From: Viridothelium virens
Lineage: Eukaryota > Ascomycota > Dothideomycetes > Trypetheliales > Trypetheliaceae
Assembly: GCA_010094025.1 (NCBI GenBank)
Contig: ML991865.1
Coordinates: 17,262 to 81,261, forward strand
Direction of reading: 5' to 3'
Length of the DNA: 64,000 nt
Shown: positions 36,720-49,159 of the stretch, one piece after another
How positions within the stretch are numbered: position 1 is the stretch's first letter
Layout of the letters: the number at the start of each line of letters is the position of its first letter
Translations under genes and position numbers: made by a program
Notes under the pieces: model-generated
Database searches by the model: none
The model's input: the letters and a program-made list of their open reading frames with translations, nothing else
Told to the model about the DNA's origin: nothing

Positions 36720-38330
36720 CTAAATCATTGAGACCTTCAAATTGATCCCATCTCGGGGCCTCAATACCAATCTCCACATCTTCCAATCCTCTTGGTCTTC
36801 AAAAGCAGAGTCGGGCTCGAATTTGTACGTGCTAAGTAAACAGCACAAAAAGACCTTCATTTCCATCTCTGCGAACTTTCGGCCAATACAGCTTCGGGGA
36901 CCATGTAGGAAGGTCATAAAGGAATTTGTGGCATGAGTGGATGGGAGTTTGTCCCATCGGTCTGGATCAAAGGTATCCGCATCCGGACCCCAATACTCGG
37001 GCAGCCGATTAATCGCATTTGCCATAATATAAAGCTTGGTGCCTTTGGGAATTGGATGATTCGCAAGTGTTGTATCGTGGAGAGCCTCACGAATGGTCAA
37101 GGGAATCGGAGGGATGTACCGGAGCGATTCACGGCATACGTTACTCAGATATGGCAGCTGATCGACATCAATTTGAGGTAACAATGTGTGAGCTTCCAGG
37201 CTATCAACGACGGATGGTAAAGCCTTTTGTATCTCCTGACGAAGTCGATCCTGAATATGTTGGTTCTTGGATAGGAGATGAAGAGTCCAGACCACAGCTG
37301 CGGCCGTGGTATCATGGCCAGCCCCTAAAAATGTCATGACTTGATCCCTGATATTCTCGAAGCTCAAATAACTTTCTCCTTCATCGTCGATATTCTTGTT
37401 GGCATGCACAACCAAGGATATGATATCGCGCGCCTCCTTGTTGTCAGCATGAAGCTTATTGGTGACGATCTCATCGGTTGTCGATCTGATAACACGGCTC
37501 GCGCTAGCCATACTACGATTCATCTGCGAGGGAATGATGCGAAAAATCTGTGACTGCTGAAGAAGGCCTTGAGTGAGTCGAGACCAAAAGTCGAATGCGA
37601 AAACAGATGCATACGCCTGACGCAGTGCTGTTGTAGGATGTTCCAAAGAGCTCAACTCGTACCCAAAGCCTGCCTCACAAATTACATCCAAGGTCGCGCG
37701 ATTCATCCAGTCAAGCATCTCGATTGAGGCAATCGTCTGAGCATGATGGGCAAAGTGCTTTCGACCGAGAAGAGTTGTCATCAAGAGTCCCTTTCGCCAG
37801 AAGACAGGAGCGAGTGCACGGATCGAGGATATTGAAAACGCTGGTGCCAATGCCTTCCTTTGCTTCATGTGCTCATTGCCGTCAACCAGGAGGACTCCTC
37901 TTCCCAGCACACTCGCCATCCACTTCTGAACTCTGACAGGTTTCGCATAACCGTAACAGTCTCTCACCGTGATTTCCTTGATTGCATCATCGTCGGCGAT
38001 CGAAAGTCGCTCGCCTCCAAGAGGAAAGAAATACCTGACAACAGGTCCATACTTTCGATGCCAATTCCGTTGTGGTACGCCAACTTCAGAATTGATGATT
38101 TGGAAAAGATGACCCCACAGTGGGATAGAAGGAACGGTTGGAATGTGACGCAGAGGAGACTGAAAAAAAGGGTAGATGAATGAGCGATATAGGATCCAGC
38201 TTATTAGACCACAAATAAAGCTGATTGCCACGACCCTTGCGCCTGAAAGAGATCTGAAGCGACACAAGAACAGGGCGATAATTATGCTGGATAACAAGGT
38301 GTCTTTCAGTGTGATCTTACGGAGTACCAT
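36720..38330 (-). CDS. Cytochrome P450 monooxygenase
   Basis: A single exon of 536 aa from the ATG at 38330. The N-terminus has two hydrophobic stretches (residues ~12-25 and 32-50) that anchor it in the ER membrane, followed by a Pro-rich hinge (IPTVPSIPLWG). P450 signatures are all present: oxygen-binding I-helix AGHDTT (from residue 337), K-helix ESLR (401-404), the DRW block (~457) and the heme-binding FLHGPRSCIG with Cys481 as the iron ligand. The fold class is that of microsomal fungal P450s with CYP4/CYP3-like I-helix; I cannot give the CYP family. There is no polyketide or peptide synthase nearby, so it may be a stand-alone detoxifying or lipid hydroxylase. The absence of introns is notable against intron-rich neighbours. 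Confidence 0.95.
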   Translation of the reverse strand: MVLRKITLKDTLLSSIIIALFLCRFRSLSGARVVAISFICGLISWILYRSFIYPFFQSPLRHIPTVPSIPLWGHLFQIINSEVGVPQRNWHRKYGPVVRYFFPLGGERLSIADDDAIKEITVRDCYGYAKPVRVQKWMASVLGRGVLLVDGNEHMKQRKALAPAFSISSIRALAPVFWRKGLLMTTLLGRKHFAHHAQTIASIEMLDWMNRATLDVICEAGFGYELSSLEHPTTALRQAYASVFAFDFWSRLTQGLLQQSQIFRIIPSQMNRSMASASRVIRSTTDEIVTNKLHADNKEARDIISLVVHANKNIDDEGESYLSFENIRDQVMTFLGAGHDTTAAAVVWTLHLLSKNQHIQDRLRQEIQKALPSVVDSLEAHTLLPQIDVDQLPYLSNVCRESLRYIPPIPLTIREALHDTTLANHPIPKGTKLYIMANAINRLPEYWGPDADTFDPDRWDKLPSTHATNSFMTFLHGPRSCIGRKFAEMEMKVFLCCLLSTYKFEPDSAFEDQEDWKMWRLVLRPRDGINLKVSMI

Positions 38331-39981
38331 CGTCTGGTCGACAAAGCATCACTGTGAATCCGTAGGAAAGTCTGTAATCCCAGGCAAATAGTGTCCTTGT
38401 AGGTGCGACAGACTTTTAGCGACTAGTCAGCAATCGACGGACACTCGGAAATGCTCGCACCCTCGCGGTACTCGGTGCGCTGATTAAAACGCATCACGCT
38501 GATCGGCTAAGGGTTCTGAGGCGTAGCACTATCTCTGAACCGCACCTAGCTCCGGCGCAAAGCGAGGTTACCCATCAAAACTCAAAGCAGGACCCATATG
38601 TTCCTGCCTGGATCTTTCCCTCAAAGGAGAAGATCTTTCTCTTGTACACCGTCAAGACGCATCCGATTATTGGAGTAAAATATAGTTTGGATCCCCAAAA
38701 AGATTCGCACAAGAACGATGAGAGTTAAACCAATCGTTGGAAGATCTGTAATCCAGTGTATCGAGGAAATACCTTCACGTCCGGATTTTTCGAATCAATG
38801 CTGGTCCAGATGCTCCTGGTAATTCGCGTCAGTCATCGAACTCAAAGTGGTGGAGTACTTCACAACCACGTTAGCTCGAATCAAACAATGGTATTGGAAA
38901 GCCATGAGCAACAGTAGGAAAGGTAGCTCTGGGGCGTTCTGGCGCCGTAGAGCACCGGCCTTCACTGAGTTTCGAACAATCGACTCTCTCAATCCAATCG
39001 TAGTGAAGAAAAGGCGGACGGCTCTGCACGAATCATGTAGGAAGGGGTTTCCGTAGCGTGGTTTGCAATGTAGAGGCGCATGAGGATTGTGTTTGAAGAT
39101 CGGCTGAGGATCGGATTGCAGACGAATGGCGAATTAGAAATGACAGATTTGGTGAAACATTTTGCACCAATGGCAAAAGTCCGACAGCGGTATGAAGGCG
39201 ATCGTGAAGTAGGTGGACTGCCTCGGTACGAGAAGTGGCTTAAGCCTTCGAACTATTGGTCCCACATACCTTTTTAGCTGTCGGACTTTGTCTCGCTAAT
39301 ATTACTGGTCGGCGAAAAAGACATTATTCCAGGTCAAGGTGGAAGACACAAAGCTCTGCCACCGAATTGCCCATATCGGTTGTTATTTGAATGAATAAGT
39401 AAGAGGTGAAATGCTACTGGACTATGATTGGAACGGATCAGTGACAAGATGTTATTTCCGAGAAACCAATAAGAAAGGCTTCTTGCAGTCACAAAGAACA
39501 GCAAAATGGAATTCACATGGAAAGTGAAATGGAAAAGTTTCAAGCCCTTTACTCTACCGAAGTCGTTAGATGAAGAAGATTGTAACGGAGAAACCAAACT
39601 CGTTAAGGATTCCAGGCCACAGCTTCAATGTCATGCTGTATGGTAGTGCAGATGATGCGTGTTGTCTGAAGCATATGGGATGCTGATAACATCAGACCTG
39701 AGTGCGATGCACTTGGAGAGGTGAATCGGAAAAAGCTGGAGCCAGCTTAGCGTGCCTGGACGGTCTGAAGCTGTGTATGGAGTAAGCACAGATTGCTCGC
39801 TGGTGATAACTACAAAATGTCATTCTGACTCTTGCCGCCCAAGTTTTGTCCCGGGCCGGTCCGAAGCTCGAGCAGGAATCTGGATCTCCCTCTCGTTCCT
39901 CGACAAGTCAACAATAAGGTAAACCTACACCTCGCTTGTCTTCCTGCATATTCCATAGCTCCTCGGAACGACTTCTTAACG
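38331..39981. other. 1.65 kb gene-poor region
   Basis: Contains the P450 promoter on the left and the ATP15 promoter on the right. Frames of 65-87 codons at 38847-39056, 39080-39277 and 39334-39597 look like chance. No RNA gene or repeat was recognised. Confidence 0.45.
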
Positions 39982-40318
39982 ATGGCTTTTGCCTGGAAAG
40001 CTGCAGGCATTACGTATGGATCACTGATCTTCGATCAATGGCGGGAGCTTATGGAACGCAGATACAACAGATACCTCGCCGTCGCATCCCGCGCCGTCCG
40101 CCGTTCACTCAAAGAGGACAAGCGATTGCAAGCAGAGCGCAGAGGAGAGATGGATCTGAGATTCGCCAAGTGGGAGGTAAGCTTTCACAGTAAAGATGCA
40201 ATGGAGTGGTGGGGAACTGATGAATCTCCTATAGAGCGGTCGGCAGGGGGAGAACAAGAGTCTGGCAAGCGCAAACGAAGCGGCAATGGCTGAAGCAGCA
40301 AGCGGAGGACAACAATAG
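39982..40318 (+). CDS. ATP15: Mitochondrial ATP synthase epsilon subunit
   Basis: Three exons (39982-40013, 40062-40176, 40235-40318) join in phase to 76 aa. The protein reads MAFAWKAAGITYNRYLAVAS, then AVRRSLKEDKRLQAERR and DLRFAKWE, the typical pattern of the fungal epsilon subunit of F1. Its C-terminus is Ala/Glu-rich (NEAAMAEAASGGQQ). This small subunit sits at the foot of the F1 central stalk with gamma and delta on the matrix side of the inner membrane. No cleavable presequence is seen, as usual for this subunit. Because the exons are only 32, 115 and 84 nt, automated gene finding could easily miss or misjoin this gene. Confidence 0.93.
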
Positions 40319-40577
40319 CGGAAGATGTGAGCACGGATATGGGTTGTCAATGTTGAAGCATGGTGGTGGCCGTGGAGGCAACATGTACATTTTCTAGCAA
40401 ATGATCGAGGCCGGCCTTTTTGCCCGTATTCAAGTGGGCTTGCCAAGCTCCAACAAGTGCCATCACTTTACATTCTCAGTTCCTCCACTTCCTCAGAAGA
40501 TAATGGTGAAGCATTCCTGTAATGTCTTATTCGGTTGATAGGAATGATTTAGCCGAAGGTCGGTAGATCGGCGCAAC

Positions 40578-43500
40578 ATGCCTTCTCTGACTTGTGAATC
40601 ACCCAACTTACATTTCTCGGCTCATTCAGCGGCATCGCGGCTTCGGATAGACAATTCCCAAGAGTCACCAACAGAATACAGTTTTGTGACCCCTGAGGGA
40701 ACATCTGCCATACCCAAACCTCCCAAATCTGGGCCGAGTTTTCACGATATCACTACAACATTTCAAGCAGCGTCCATAGGTATGAGCCTGAGATTCTATT
40801 CGTTGTCATCTCGAATTTTCTTTCACACGAGCCCACCACTGATCGGTTGTTGAGCTTCACCATGAATATCGCAACACGAAGCATCGCTATGATCGATAGA
40901 CGATAGCTCTTCGGCTTTGCGCTTTCTTTCCTCTGATACATTTCACGTGACGTTTGTTAGACACGTTCTTTGTACGAGCCGGAATTCTTTCCACCTCGAT
41001 GTGTGGAATTGTGTTTGTGGATACATCACGTCTTCGAAAGTGCTTTCAAGCTCCTCCAATCATCATCTCATAAAAGAGGAAACACTAAACCTGGAAGAGT
41101 ACGCTGACTTCTGCTTCAGCTCTAAGACCAGGCCAATTGGTCAAAGATGAATTCTTCACCTTATTCGAGTCTGTTGGGGCTCTGGAGGTAACGGAGGATT
41201 GACATCTTTTTATTAGCTCTACTAAGTCAATTTTCGCCAGATTATGGACCCAAAAATGGACAGCGGTTGCCTTGAAGCGGGCGAAATGCTAGAAGATGAC
41301 TATGATGTTCATCGCGAATTATTACCAGAAGAAGTCATTGCTGTCATGGACCAAATACTCTGTCACGAGGTGAGAACATCCTTTCGTATTGACGGTCACC
41401 AGGATATTGATCTTTCAGATGGCTTGGCATCAAGGCTATCCGCTCTCCCAAACCGTTCTCTCCTCCGTGTATATCGACCGACTTCTATGGCCGGACCCTA
41501 AAATGCTTGAGGATGCGAATTTTGATCGCAAAAGTCAAGGACTAGCTGCTAAATACCTTCTGGTTGACACTGTGCTTCGAGCGTATTGCATGGGTGTCGT
41601 AAAGTGTTGTGACCATGTCCTCCGCAAGATAATCTCCGAACATTATTACGAAGAGGAAGACTTTGCAACGCATACACACAACCGCGACCTACTGAACGGC
41701 TTCGAAGCGGATGAGATCCTTTTAGTCTTGGAACAAGCACGGCATTGGATGAAAGAGCAAAGCACAATCAAGCCTTCGCTGACCAAAGATCTCGTCGCCC
41801 GACTCGACTTAAGAACGGAGATGTTGCGCGCATTCTCAAACGACCTTCCTGACACAATTATCTTTGATCGCATCCAGAGCCTGGTCAATACCGTCCGAGC
41901 GACCGTCGATGTAGGAAAACCAGTAAAGGAAGCTTTCAGTGAGAAGATTCAGCGCCGCCTGGCAAGCACGACGCCGCCGAAGCCGGTTATCGAAATTGGC
42001 ACTGAAGAGGCCTTTAAAAAGCTTGAGCGGATTTGTGCTGATCTTCGAGGAGCTCAAAGGATCTGTAAAATAGACTGGATAGATAGTCCAGCAAATCTGA
42101 GAGTAAGTACGGCTATAACTTGAGGGCCTAGGGAGCTTAGCTCTCAGCGGGGATGAGTGGTCCACGGGGCTTTGAAGAAGAGCTTAAACCTCATTTAATC
42201 CACGCATCTTTCTCAAGCTATCTCTACCTTTTAGCTGACCATCAATCTCCAGAATTTCTTATGGGCCTTTGCTTCACGAAAACCACGGCCGCTACCATTT
42301 CCCCGCGCTTTCCTTCAATCTCTTATCTTCTCAAGAGGCGATAATGACGGCGATGGAATTATGCGCCGCCTTCTTCTCGCTGATTTAAAAGAACTTACCC
42401 TATCCGAAGATCCTCTTCTCGATCCCGCCAACTGGAAGGTTGAGGTACCCTCGGATTCGCGACATCGCATAGCAGAACGAATAGATTCATTCGCTTTCAG
42501 AGCGACGCAGGTAGAACAAAAATTCGATCCTGCTTACAAATAGAGTTATTGACTGCTCATAGGACTATTCGGATCTTTTCCGCTCATTGTGCCAGAATCG
42601 ATGTCGGATACGCCGGACCCTTTGCCACGTTGTGCAAACATTCGAGTACCTTCAAATTGATGCTGAAAACATCGATTCTGATCTACACGCTCTGACTCAC
42701 CAGGCTCCTATCGTCAATCATGATCTCAGTGATCAGCCTTTGTACCAATACCCGTTATCTTCTTGGACTTACCATCAGAAATTGCGTCAAATGGAGTGGA
42801 TAGTACAACTTGGCTTCGAGCAAGATATTTACCTACCGGACGAGCTCGCTGGAATGTATAGGTCGGTAATCTCCCTCATTTCATCAATCGCCTTAAGTTG
42901 ATAAACTGCCAGTTTCCTAGAATCCACAGTGTCAAATCGTATTAACCACCTAGGCCGGATCAGCACTTTCCTCAAGCGAAACCAAGATCTCGCCTATGAG
43001 AGTAGGAATGGTGACCGCATGTCTAATGTCCAAAAGTCCCTCAGCTGGAATAGCGCTCTTATCGAAGAAGGAGCTGGAATATTCTACCTCTCCACAGCTC
43101 TGGGAATGCTCTATGCGGTCTTGAATGCTCTATACCTCATTCCTCTACCTCCACGCCCATTCAGCAATGCAGGGTTCCGTTACGAACTTCGTATGAAGCC
43201 TTTCCTCGGTCTTTCAATCCCACCAATAATACCATTAGAAGAGTTCCAGGAGCGGTGCCACGTGGTCCTGAGGAACCCCAAAGATTTTGAGGCCAGACTG
43301 CAGTCAATCGATGAGGCGGTGCGAGAGGCGAAGAAGCAATTCGCGTCGTTGCAGAAGCGAAGCTCTGAGGATGTCCGAGCGATTGGTGTGGAAGAAAGTT
43401 GGAATAAGGGTTGGGTTTCATCGTGCTTGATGGCATGCATTGCAACAGGGTTGGCGGTGGCAACGCTCCAGAAAGTGCAGACAGCACATTGTCGGAGCAA

Positions 43501-43600
43501 GATGGTGGACTTGACGACTTTGGTAGGTGTAGAAATTCCGGAGGTAGAGGAGAGGTATCACGAGTGGTGGATCGTTCCGAGGATCACACAAGTCAAATAG
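40578..43600 (+). CDS. MAK10: NatC N-acetyltransferase auxiliary subunit Mak10/Naa35, with apparent frameshift
   Basis: Seven exons are inferred: 40578-40779, 41120-41187, 41241-41369, 41419-42102, 42141-42510, 42563-42861 and 42913-43600. Landmarks are DITTTF (end of exon 1), LRPGQLVKDEFFTLFESVGALE, IMDPKMDSGCLEAGE, MAWHQGYPLSQTV, YIDRLLWP and, near the end, RTLCHVVQTFEYLQ and YQYPLSSWTYHQKLRQMEW. Mak10 anchors the Naa30 catalytic subunit of NatC to ribosomes for acetylation of nascent Met-Leu/Ile/Phe/Trp termini. Two irregularities exist. Inside exon 5, the frame ending SISYLLKRR meets a stop at 42342, while coding similarity continues one base over from GDGIMRRLLLADLKE; there is no GT between 42160 and 42420 to allow a normal intron. 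Also, intron 4 as drawn is only 38 nt; the alternative is donor 42065 with acceptor 42147. Intron 1 is long (340 nt). Either a recent mutation or a sequence error. Confidence 0.85.
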
Positions 43601-43781
43601 GGTTGGCATTTCTTCACGTATTTCATATTCGCTAAAATATCCATCCAATCTCTGAGTAAGAGACGGATAGGAAGTGCTCACATATCTTGAGAGATTTGGA
43701 CATGTATACACATAGAGGACATTACGAAAACTACGACATATTATCTTGAGAGAATAGAATGCCCAAAACCTTTCCCGTACA

Positions 43782-44938
43782 TTACAATATCGCAGTCCCA
43801 TTGACATGCGATGCGACGCCGCCTGGCACATTCGCCGGAGCACTTGTAAAAAAAAAGAACCACCGCCCTCTCTCCCTACACTTCCTGGCCAACCCCTCTA
43901 AATCTAGCATCTCCCCCAAAGGCATGCCCCACAATGCCAATATGTACTCGTGCAGCATCCAGCTTTCATGACTTGGCCAGGCTTCGAATGTGGGTGCATC
44001 GCTCGCCACAGCTGCAAAGTAGCAATCATGCAACCAGTCTAGTACACGCTCCTCCTGGCTCAAACCGGCATAACGCTGGCCATCCTCTTTGCCCAGCACA
44101 TGCTTGCGCAATCCCAGACGGTCACGCTCTTCGGGACTCTTGGCCCAATATTGCTCTGTCCATCCTGTGCGCACGAGTAGCATGTCTCCGATTTTAATAT
44201 CTCCTCCTTGACTTTGCGGGCGTATATCGATGCCCTGGTCCTTGCCGCAGTGATATAACTCCTCATAACTGATAGGGTAATAATCATATGGGTCATATGC
44301 GATCCCCTTCTTCGTGGCGTAGCCTCGGTAGTCGAGGAGGATGCCACGCCCTACAATGCCGTGCTCAGCCCAGTGGTGAATGCTGCATTTAGCATTGGCT
44401 TTAGGACCTAGGATGTCGGCACCCTTGGTATTGTTGTAGAAGGACTGAGTGGACATGTGGGCAAAGTGACGAAAACCATCCCACTGGGTGCCGGACTGCG
44501 TGTTCATGTGGTAAATGTCGTCGTACGCTATGTTTTCTGCAAGAGGCTTGATTTCATGTTGGAAGGATTCTCGATTGAAAGCTGGTTGATTGGGATGAGT
44601 TAGAGGCAGACTGAGGAGTGTTTTCGTATAAGTACATGGCATTAAAATATATGATGGTGTTGAGAATACTTTACGGGAACAATCTCTCCAGTGCGAACTT
44701 CTTTCGCGGCTGCTGCCACACGCGATGGAGTAAGGAGATTGAGGCGTCCAATATAATCGTCATCGCCCCAAACCCAAGCAGCTCCATCCGGAGCGCCAGG
44801 GATTTGTGGTAACTCCTTACGATTGGGAAAGCGGGTGCTATCAGGATCCCACGGCAGAGTTGTCGCCGTTTTATTCATTGTAAGTAAGTCGCGAATCTGC
44901 GTAAGTCTTTGATTTGTAGTGTTTTTTGGATCCGTCAT
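43782..44938 (-). CDS. Cyclase-family (kynurenine formamidase-like) hydrolase
   Basis: Two exons, 44670-44938 and 43782-44610, giving 365 aa. The donor GTATTC was chosen over an earlier GTAAAG because only it restores the frame, giving EIVPVNLPLTHPN at the junction. The family motif of PF04199 metal-dependent cyclases appears as MNTQSGTQWDGFRHF, the fungal variant of HxGTHxDxPxH. Downstream blocks are GRGILLDYRG, GDMLLVRTGWTEQYW and VASDAPTFEAWP. Members hydrolyse amides or lactones such as N-formylkynurenine; fungal members of this subgroup are mostly uncharacterised and the true substrate is unknown. No signal peptide is seen, so it is likely cytosolic. Its 3' end is 181 bp from that of MAK10. 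Confidence 0.88.
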
Positions 44939-45686
44939 GGTTATGTGGGGTTAAAAGTTGTTGGACTCGTCAAGTCTGGCAATAGGTGTTGTTGTAGCAC
45001 CGATCCACGTTCAAGCCTATACGATACTCATGCTTCGCTACTTAGTTGGCACCCCGCATCGAAGAAGGCTTGCAGGGGTAATTTGGTGGAGAGGAACACT
45101 GGAGCTACAAGTTATCCGAGGTCGCAGCGCCGCCAGTAGCAAATGCAAGCCTACCTAGGTACTTTGAAGAACTATAAGAATCCCCCATAGGTCAGGTGAA
45201 TTTTAGAGGGCGGCGAGTCGAGGGAAGCTCCATGTATGCTGTCCGATCTCGAATGAGACCTCAATCTGGCAGTGCTGAGGCATGAGTGGCTTCTGTTCAG
45301 TAGCCTGATTGGCAAGTGCTTGTATCGATTACCCTGCCACCACGAACATGTTGCAGCAATGCAGTGCGAGGAGAAAGTCCCGATGGGACGGAAGTGGAGA
45401 GTCAGCTGATCACGGGAATTCGCGCCTTAGCGTGGGATACGCGAGACGTTTAGATACCTTCCCGGAGATCCGTTTGACACGATAGCACATAAAGGAAAGT
45501 AGAAGGATATTCATATATCTCAAATTGCTTTACTAGTTGAGTTTGATCTCGAGCAGCAATCCTGTCTTTCTACGCAAAAGCCCCTCATGCGGAACCCAAC
45601 ATTTCTGCTCCATTGATCTGGGTCTCGACTGCTCGATCCGAAGTTCGGAGACCACAACCCTCATATTTCTGTTTCAAACTCGAGCT
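44939..45686. other. intergenic region
   Basis: About 750 bp between the start of the cyclase gene and the end of the BTB gene. Only short chance frames (65-77 codons) were noticed. No RNA gene or repeat recognised. Confidence 0.5.
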
Positions 45687-46933
45687 TCATGACCGTGATC
45701 CATCCAAGCTAAGATCTTGAGTCCATGACTCTTTCCCTGGGTGATCATGGTATACGCATGTGTCGTACTTGGGCAGTAATGGATGAGGCATTGCGAAAAG
45801 CCTTTTACCCGCCGCGATGGCGACATCGAATAGGAATGGAGCTGCATCTGAGACCACTTCCTGGCTAGCACTATCCGAGAAAGACTGGAGCGATTTTGAC
45901 TGGACGGTGATATCTACGAGCAATCGGCGGAGTTCCGAGCCATCGGTAGCGCTTGTGTTGTGGTAGACATGTGCGGCAGTCCTGAGATCAGGATAAATTT
46001 GCTCATGCCGGCACTTTTCGATGATTGCATTGACTGCGGCATTCTTCAATAGTCTTATCTGCCATTCCTTTCCGAACAGGTACGTCTCGCATAGAAGCGA
46101 CAATTCCAGGGTCTTTGTGCGTGTCCCAGCAATTTCGTCACAGAAACGCTGGGTGTAAAGCCAATTGCGGAACGTTCGAACAACTTCAATGCTGGAGTCA
46201 AGCTCCAGCGAAGTAGTTGCGCTCTGCATATCTGCGGATTGGCGAGAGAGGCGTATCGAAAAAGCATATGAAAAGTGGTTAAGCAAGCTTCGATGGACGG
46301 TGAATCGAGTGTTGTCAGCTACAAGTTGGACCGCTTCGTCATACAGGTTGCTGTTATACTTTCAGCTTCACGCCTTTGATTGAATGTGAATAATCTATCG
46401 GCGACTTACCCCGATAAGGATTTCAGTATATGCTCATCCTTCGAACAAGTATAACCATCGAAAAGCCCCCCAGTAGCACATTGTTCAACGGTACGTAGAG
46501 TGGCGTCGGACGCGCCTTTTGCTCCGCGTTTCATACTAGCTGCTGCTATACTGTCATTGCGAGGAACTTTGGGCGAAGTCTGGGAGTAGGCAAAGGAGAC
46601 CTCGGATGCAGTGGTTCGTGCTTTAGTCGCTGATTCCATGGATGCTATACTAGGCATGGCTTGTGACTTGGGTACATGCTTTTCAGTCTTGATTTCTCCT
46701 TGTTTCGGTAGAGTTGAAATGTTACCTTCAACCGGGGTGCTGGCTTTGATTTCTATTGAAGCATCAGTATTTGCAAAAGAAAACGTGTTCATGCCCAAAC
46801 CGGAATGTGACGGAAGCGGTTTATCTGACTCTAGTGGCTCTGAAGGAACACACTGTTTATCTTTGGTATCTTGCTTTTCCTGTTCCTTCAAACCCAGGCT
46901 GAAGATCGAGCTGTTTGAAGCAGACTGCGACAT
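45687..46933 (-). CDS. BTB/POZ-domain protein
   Basis: Two exons, 46410-46933 and 45687-46350, giving 395 aa. Residues 1-175 are Ser/Thr/Lys-rich, low in complexity and likely disordered. From about residue 176 a BTB fold follows: LYDEAVQLVADNTRFTVHRSLL, HFSYAFSIRL, SLELDSSIEVVRTFRNWLYTQRF, then a helical back part (LLCETYLFGKEWQIRLLKNAAVNAIIEK). This is the common fungal BTB arrangement, with no MATH, kelch or BACK-kelch partner. BTB domains dimerise and often link substrates to Cullin-3 ubiquitin ligases, but many fungal ones have no known role. No function is assigned beyond that. Intron is 59 nt with GTAAGT donor. Confidence 0.82.
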
Positions 46934-49159
46934 TATGAGACATAATATTATGCCCGAGAGGGGTGGTTTTGCGCGCGCTGTATTGCAAAGTATAGAGGAA
47001 AAAGAGAGAAGATCTTCAGATGTACCTTTACCTTGAGAAGAGCAAGCTAACGTATGACCAGGGTGTGTGATGTAGATCGCGTGTCACACATATGTAACTT
47101 AATCAAGTGATGTGATACAGTAATACTTTTTGGTTAAAAATATTGCAGGCAATTTCAGGAAAATATTGAATGCCAACACGTTCTGAACTGTTCTGGTTTT
47201 CCTAGACATTGCTTTACAACGAGCTACTGCTTTCTATGAGAATATTTTAGTATTTTCACCTCGTCCACCTACCAACTTCCTACTCCATGCACGTATTCGG
47301 ACCATTTGTACGGATCTGATTGTCTGCCTCACCTCATTATCTACAAACCTCCAAGTTTGACTTCACATGCCGTAGCCAAGAACTTCGATATATTTGCCGC
47401 CGTCGCTGAATAGTAGCTCCAATCAATCCAGCCTTCACTTGGTCTTTATTCCTATAAGACATACCATGGCGCAGTCGTTTGATATCAAGGGCCTGCAGAA
47501 AAGATATGCTATAGATACTTTCATCATACAACATCATGGCTGACCCAGCTTCTGCTAGGGTCACAAATCTACAATTCCCGCTCTGTGAAAACCCAAAGGG
47601 CTCCCTATCTTGTGCACTTTGCGATTCTACTCGACCAAGCGATAAGCAAGGAACATGGAAACCACATGAGTTAGACGAGTCAAACTGTTAGCACAAGCTG
47701 AAACACAAACTTACTGATACCGCAATAAAGGGAATTTATCTGACATAGGTGACTCCAAACGCTCTCTGAAGAGATGAGCGACATAGACCAGGTAGCGCTG
47801 GCTGCTCTCATACACAATACTCTTCACAATACAGTACAAGCTTCACGAAGGGGAAGATATGTCACGAAGCAAGGGGTACTTTGAGAAAAATCTCCCAGAG
47901 ATGCGGACTACGAAGCTGAAAATTCGAAGGGAGAGTAAAGGAAGCAACATTAGACTTGACAACAGCTCTGAGCCCACAATGGAGAGATGTTGCCGTGTTG
48001 CCTTGGGACTTCTAAACGGCAAGAAAATCAATGTTTTCGCGCAGGTGTCAACCCCCATATCCAGTCAGGAAACGGTGAGGCTTGGCACGTAGCATCTAGT
48101 GGCAGAAACATCATAGAATGCGACAAAGAACAGTACGCAATAACGCACCTGTCCGGATAGGGCTATCGCACTCTTCATAGGCTTCATCTCATCCCACACA
48201 TGCTTATACGGCCTTCCTTCAGGTCGTCGCCATTCGTGCTTACAGTTATTGGACAAAACTGTTCGCACGCTGGTGCGGCAAATTTGGTTGGGGGTGCCGG
48301 AGCACCTTTCACTGTACGCCCTACTTAATATTCCCAGCAGGTATGAGGATCAAACACCTAGGTAGCCGAGCTTCGAAGCGTTCACGAGTATCGGGAAGGT
48401 CTTCCTAGCGTCCAATTAGATTTGGCCTTTTTAATACTCCTTACGATCCTGCTTTTAAAAGGGATTCGTAGCTTAAGGAGACGTATCAAGGCATGGATGC
48501 TGAGAACAACGGTGCCTGATCGTGTTCGGCAGTCGAGGCAGAATTTGACGAATAATCTTTGTTGGACGCGGAAACGCAGGCGGCAAGGTTCGCAGGCGAC
48601 AGATATAGAAGGACAGTGGACAACGGTGTTGTCAGGAATATGCCCTTCGGGTAGCGGAAGGGCCGCCTACAATTCGCATGACTGGGAATCGGACAGATGC
48701 AAGTTAAGTAAAGGCATGAAATTCATGCTTCAGCCTGCAGTTCTCGAAAAGCAAAGCTACACATTTGATTAACAATGACACAGCTTCGACGAGGCCAAGT
48801 CAGGTAATAAGGTATTCATTTTCGCGTACAATGTAGCTCAATGTGAGCCACACGAGACAGAGAGATGACCCTCTCTAGACACGACTAGTTCTCCTCACGA
48901 ACGATAATGCTCTCACAAAATCGGATTGGAAGATTGATTGTTTCACATGGAGCCGAACACCAAAAGGACGAAAGGCGCGGAAAACTGGATCCCACACGTG
49001 ATTTTGACAACCTCGGGCCTGAGAGCCTTACTAGGAACGGTGTTCTCCCTGTCCTCGAGCCTTTTTCGCTTGATGTCAGATGTTTTCCACCTTCTTTTTT
49101 TCCTTGTCAAATCTTGTTATATGCAAGCAAAAAAGAAGCGGGTTTGAGTTGCGCCGAGA
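46934..49159. other. 2.2 kb gene-poor region
   Basis: Between divergent BTB and thioesterase genes. Frames of 70-118 codons (for example 48422-48772 and 48907-49263 on the plus strand) have no ATG or no family resemblance. An AT-rich piece with TGTGTGATGTAG and GTGTCACACATATG words lies near 47060-47130. No RNA genes or transposon remains recognised. Confidence 0.45.

Noticed and set aside
40917-41150. 77-codon frame within the MAK10 gene as a possible extra exon
   Set aside because: Direct joining of exon 1 to 41120 reproduces the DIT-x-LxPGQLV spacing of the family, so this lies in the 340-nt intron.
48422-48772. 116-codon plus-strand frame with hydrophobic start
   Set aside because: No ATG at its start, an Arg/Lys-rich body without family resemblance, and no splice partners seen.
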